This document shows positions 62,853 through 64,000 of a stretch of DNA of 64,000 bases, piece after piece. The DNA comes from Butyricicoccus pullicaecorum (GTDB lineage: Bacteria; Bacillota; Clostridia; Oscillospirales; Butyricicoccaceae). The position numbers and the translations under genes were made by a program. The notes beneath the pieces are model-generated. The model had not been told where the DNA came from. It saw only the letters and a list, made by a program, of their open reading frames with translations, and did not search any database. How positions within the stretch are numbered: position 1 is the first letter of the stretch; each line of letters begins with the position of its first letter. The DNA lies in the NCBI GenBank assembly GCA_018366035.1, contig JAGZIW010000011.1:1-64000 (forward strand). Direction: 5' to 3'.

Positions 62853-64000
62853 ATGGAACTGTTTTATGATAAAAAAACCGGCTGGGACAAGCTGGACACC
62901 AAGTCCTGCATGGACTATGCAGAAGGCTACAAAAGTTTTCTCGATGCAGGCAAAACCGAGCGTGATGCGGTATGCTATCTGACAAAGAAAGCCGAAGCAA
63001 ATGGCTATAAGGCATGGACACGCGGCATGCCTGTAAAGTCCGGCGATAAGCTATACCAAATCAACCGTGACAAGAGCATTATCCTGACCCATATCGGCAA
63101 GGCACCGCTTTCCGAGGGCTTCCATTTGACCGCTGCGCATCTTGATGCCCCACGCATCGACATTCGCACCGTCCCCCTCTACGAGAAAGATGGAATGGCA
63201 TACTTCAAAACGCATTACTATGGCGGCATCAAAAAGTATCAATGGCTTGCGATCCCGCTCGAGCTGCGCGGCGTCGTTTGTGTTTGTCAGAACGGAAAAA
63301 TTACACGGGTTCCGGTTCATGTAGGCAACAAGCCCAACGATCCCAAATTTGTCATCACGGATCTTTTGCCGCATCTGGCAAGTGGGCAAATGACCAAGAA
63401 GGCAACAGAGGTCATCAAGGCAGAAAACATGAATGTACTGCTTGGTTCCATTCCAAGCGAACACGCAGAAAAAGATGACAAGGACAAGGTAAAACGTGCC
63501 ATTCTGGAATATCTCCACGCAAACTATGAAAACATGACAGAAGCTGACTTCCTGTCTGCGGAACTTTCCTGTGTTCCGGCATTCAACGCCTGTGACATCG
63601 GCTTTGACCGTTCTTTTGTGGGAGCCTATGGTCACGATGACCGTGTTTGCTCCTATCCGGCTGCGACTGCACTCTTTGATTTACCCGAAACGCCAGAGCA
63701 CACTGCCATGTGCCTGTTGGTAGATAAGGAAGAAATCGGTTCTGATGGCGTGACTGGTATGCAGAGCCACCATTTTGATACCTTCGTTTCTGACCTATGC
63801 CGTGCACAAGGTGTTCTGCCCGAGGAATGTATGGAACATGCAATCTGCCTGTCCGCAGACGTCTGCAACGCATTTGATCCCAACTTTCCAGAGGTCTCCG
63901 AGGGACGCAACGACGCCCGCATTGGCTGTGGCCTTGCAATCATCAAGTATACTGGTGCGCGCGGTAAGAGCGGCACTTCAGATGCCTCTGCCGAGTTGAT
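62853..64000 (+). CDS. M18 family aminopeptidase (truncated by the window edge)
   Basis: About 382 residues are visible and the frame is open at the right edge. It shows the M18 zinc-peptidase pattern: LTAAHLDAPRIDIR with ligands H96 and D98, HYYGGIKKYQW, and DKEEIGSDGVTG with E293-E294. Such enzymes release N-terminal residues, often acidic, from peptides in the cytoplasm. AAAGGAG is nine bases before the ATG, 15 bp after coaE. Confidence 0.9.
   Translation, partial: MELFYDKKTGWDKLDTKSCMDYAEGYKSFLDAGKTERDAVCYLTKKAEANGYKAWTRGMPVKSGDKLYQINRDKSIILTHIGKAPLSEGFHLTAAHLDAPRIDIRTVPLYEKDGMAYFKTHYYGGIKKYQWLAIPLELRGVVCVCQNGKITRVPVHVGNKPNDPKFVITDLLPHLASGQMTKKATEVIKAENMNVLLGSIPSEHAEKDDKDKVKRAILEYLHANYENMTEADFLSAELSCVPAFNACDIGFDRSFVGAYGHDDRVCSYPAATALFDLPETPEHTAMCLLVDKEEIGSDGVTGMQSHHFDTFVSDLCRAQGVLPEECMEHAICLSADVCNAFDPNFPEVSEGRNDARIGCGLAIIKYTGARGKSGTSDASAEL

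Noticed and set aside
1..64000. CRISPR arrays, insertion sequences and prophage
   Set aside because: No regularly spaced repeats, transposase, integrase or phage structural genes were seen on either strand.

Overview
The window reads as a chromosomal segment of a low-to-mid GC Gram-positive anaerobe of the class Clostridia, most likely an Oscillospiraceae/Butyricicoccaceae-type gut bacterium. The lineage is inferred from gene content: AddAB instead of RecBCD, a YtrA-type GntR/ABC operon, ClpE-like Clp ATPase, group II ECF transporter, LtaS-like enzyme, infC-rpmI-rplT order and strong purine-rich ribosome binding sites. It is housekeeping chromosome, not a phage or plasmid: I see no integrase, transposase, CRISPR array or rRNA gene.

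Layout. 1-7.4 kb: a tRNA-Arg gene and addB-addA (leftward). 7.5-8.0 kb: tRNA-Asp, -Phe and -Gly from one strong promoter, with a repeat-like insert behind tRNA-Asp. 8.1-9.0 kb: a 30-residue peptide gene, a probable 6S RNA and a DUF1292 gene (all leftward). 9.2-10.7 kb: infC (AUU start) -rpmI-rplT with a leader terminator. 10.8-12.8 kb: YtrA-type regulator and ABC transporter with a clear operator. 12.9-17.5 kb: sugar PTS locus (RpiR regulator, GH4 phospho-glucosidase, EIICB, ChbG-type deacetylase). 17.7-26 kb: trmB, malQ, a HAD-LUD fusion, rsmI, trmN6-like, pyruvyl transferase, cysE, a Fur-family gene. 26-30 kb: two chemoreceptors. 30.3-34.6 kb: GHL10 protein, acyl-ACP thioesterase and a HEPN/MNT pair (leftward), then pyridoxal kinase and a NuoE-like protein. 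34.6-35.8 kb: a second tRNA cluster (one rightward Gly; leftward Gly, Arg, His, Gln, Lys, Val). 35.9-44.3 kb: a long leftward run: RlmI-like methyltransferase, ecfA1-ecfA2-ecfT, truA, DUF5711, CvpA-like, clpE-like. 44.6-51.4 kb: LtaS-like, YgiQ, sulfite reductase-like, azlCD. 51.5-55.8 kb: a third chemoreceptor with a long structured leader, and a family 2 glycosyltransferase. 56-64 kb: rightward cyclophilin, GDPD-like, ABC-F, YdcF, prfA, tsaC/sua5, coaE and a truncated M18 aminopeptidase.

The most unusual structure is a family of about 111-115 bp elements behind three tRNA genes (Asp, Lys, Gln). Each begins after an intact tRNA and ends with a second copy of that same tRNA's 3' part starting at the T loop, so the element is flanked by host-specific direct repeats like a miniature att-flanked insertion. 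Two copies share a nearly identical structured core, the third a divergent one. Other points worth checking are a tiny peptide gene with its own promoter and terminator, interleaved inverted repeats (pseudoknot topology) in a chemoreceptor leader, a HEPN partner whose nucleotidyltransferase has lost its catalytic motif, a HAD-LUD fusion, and a CDMP-type GH4 enzyme beside a ChbG-type deacetylase.

All functional names come from motif recognition by eye; no database search was run.
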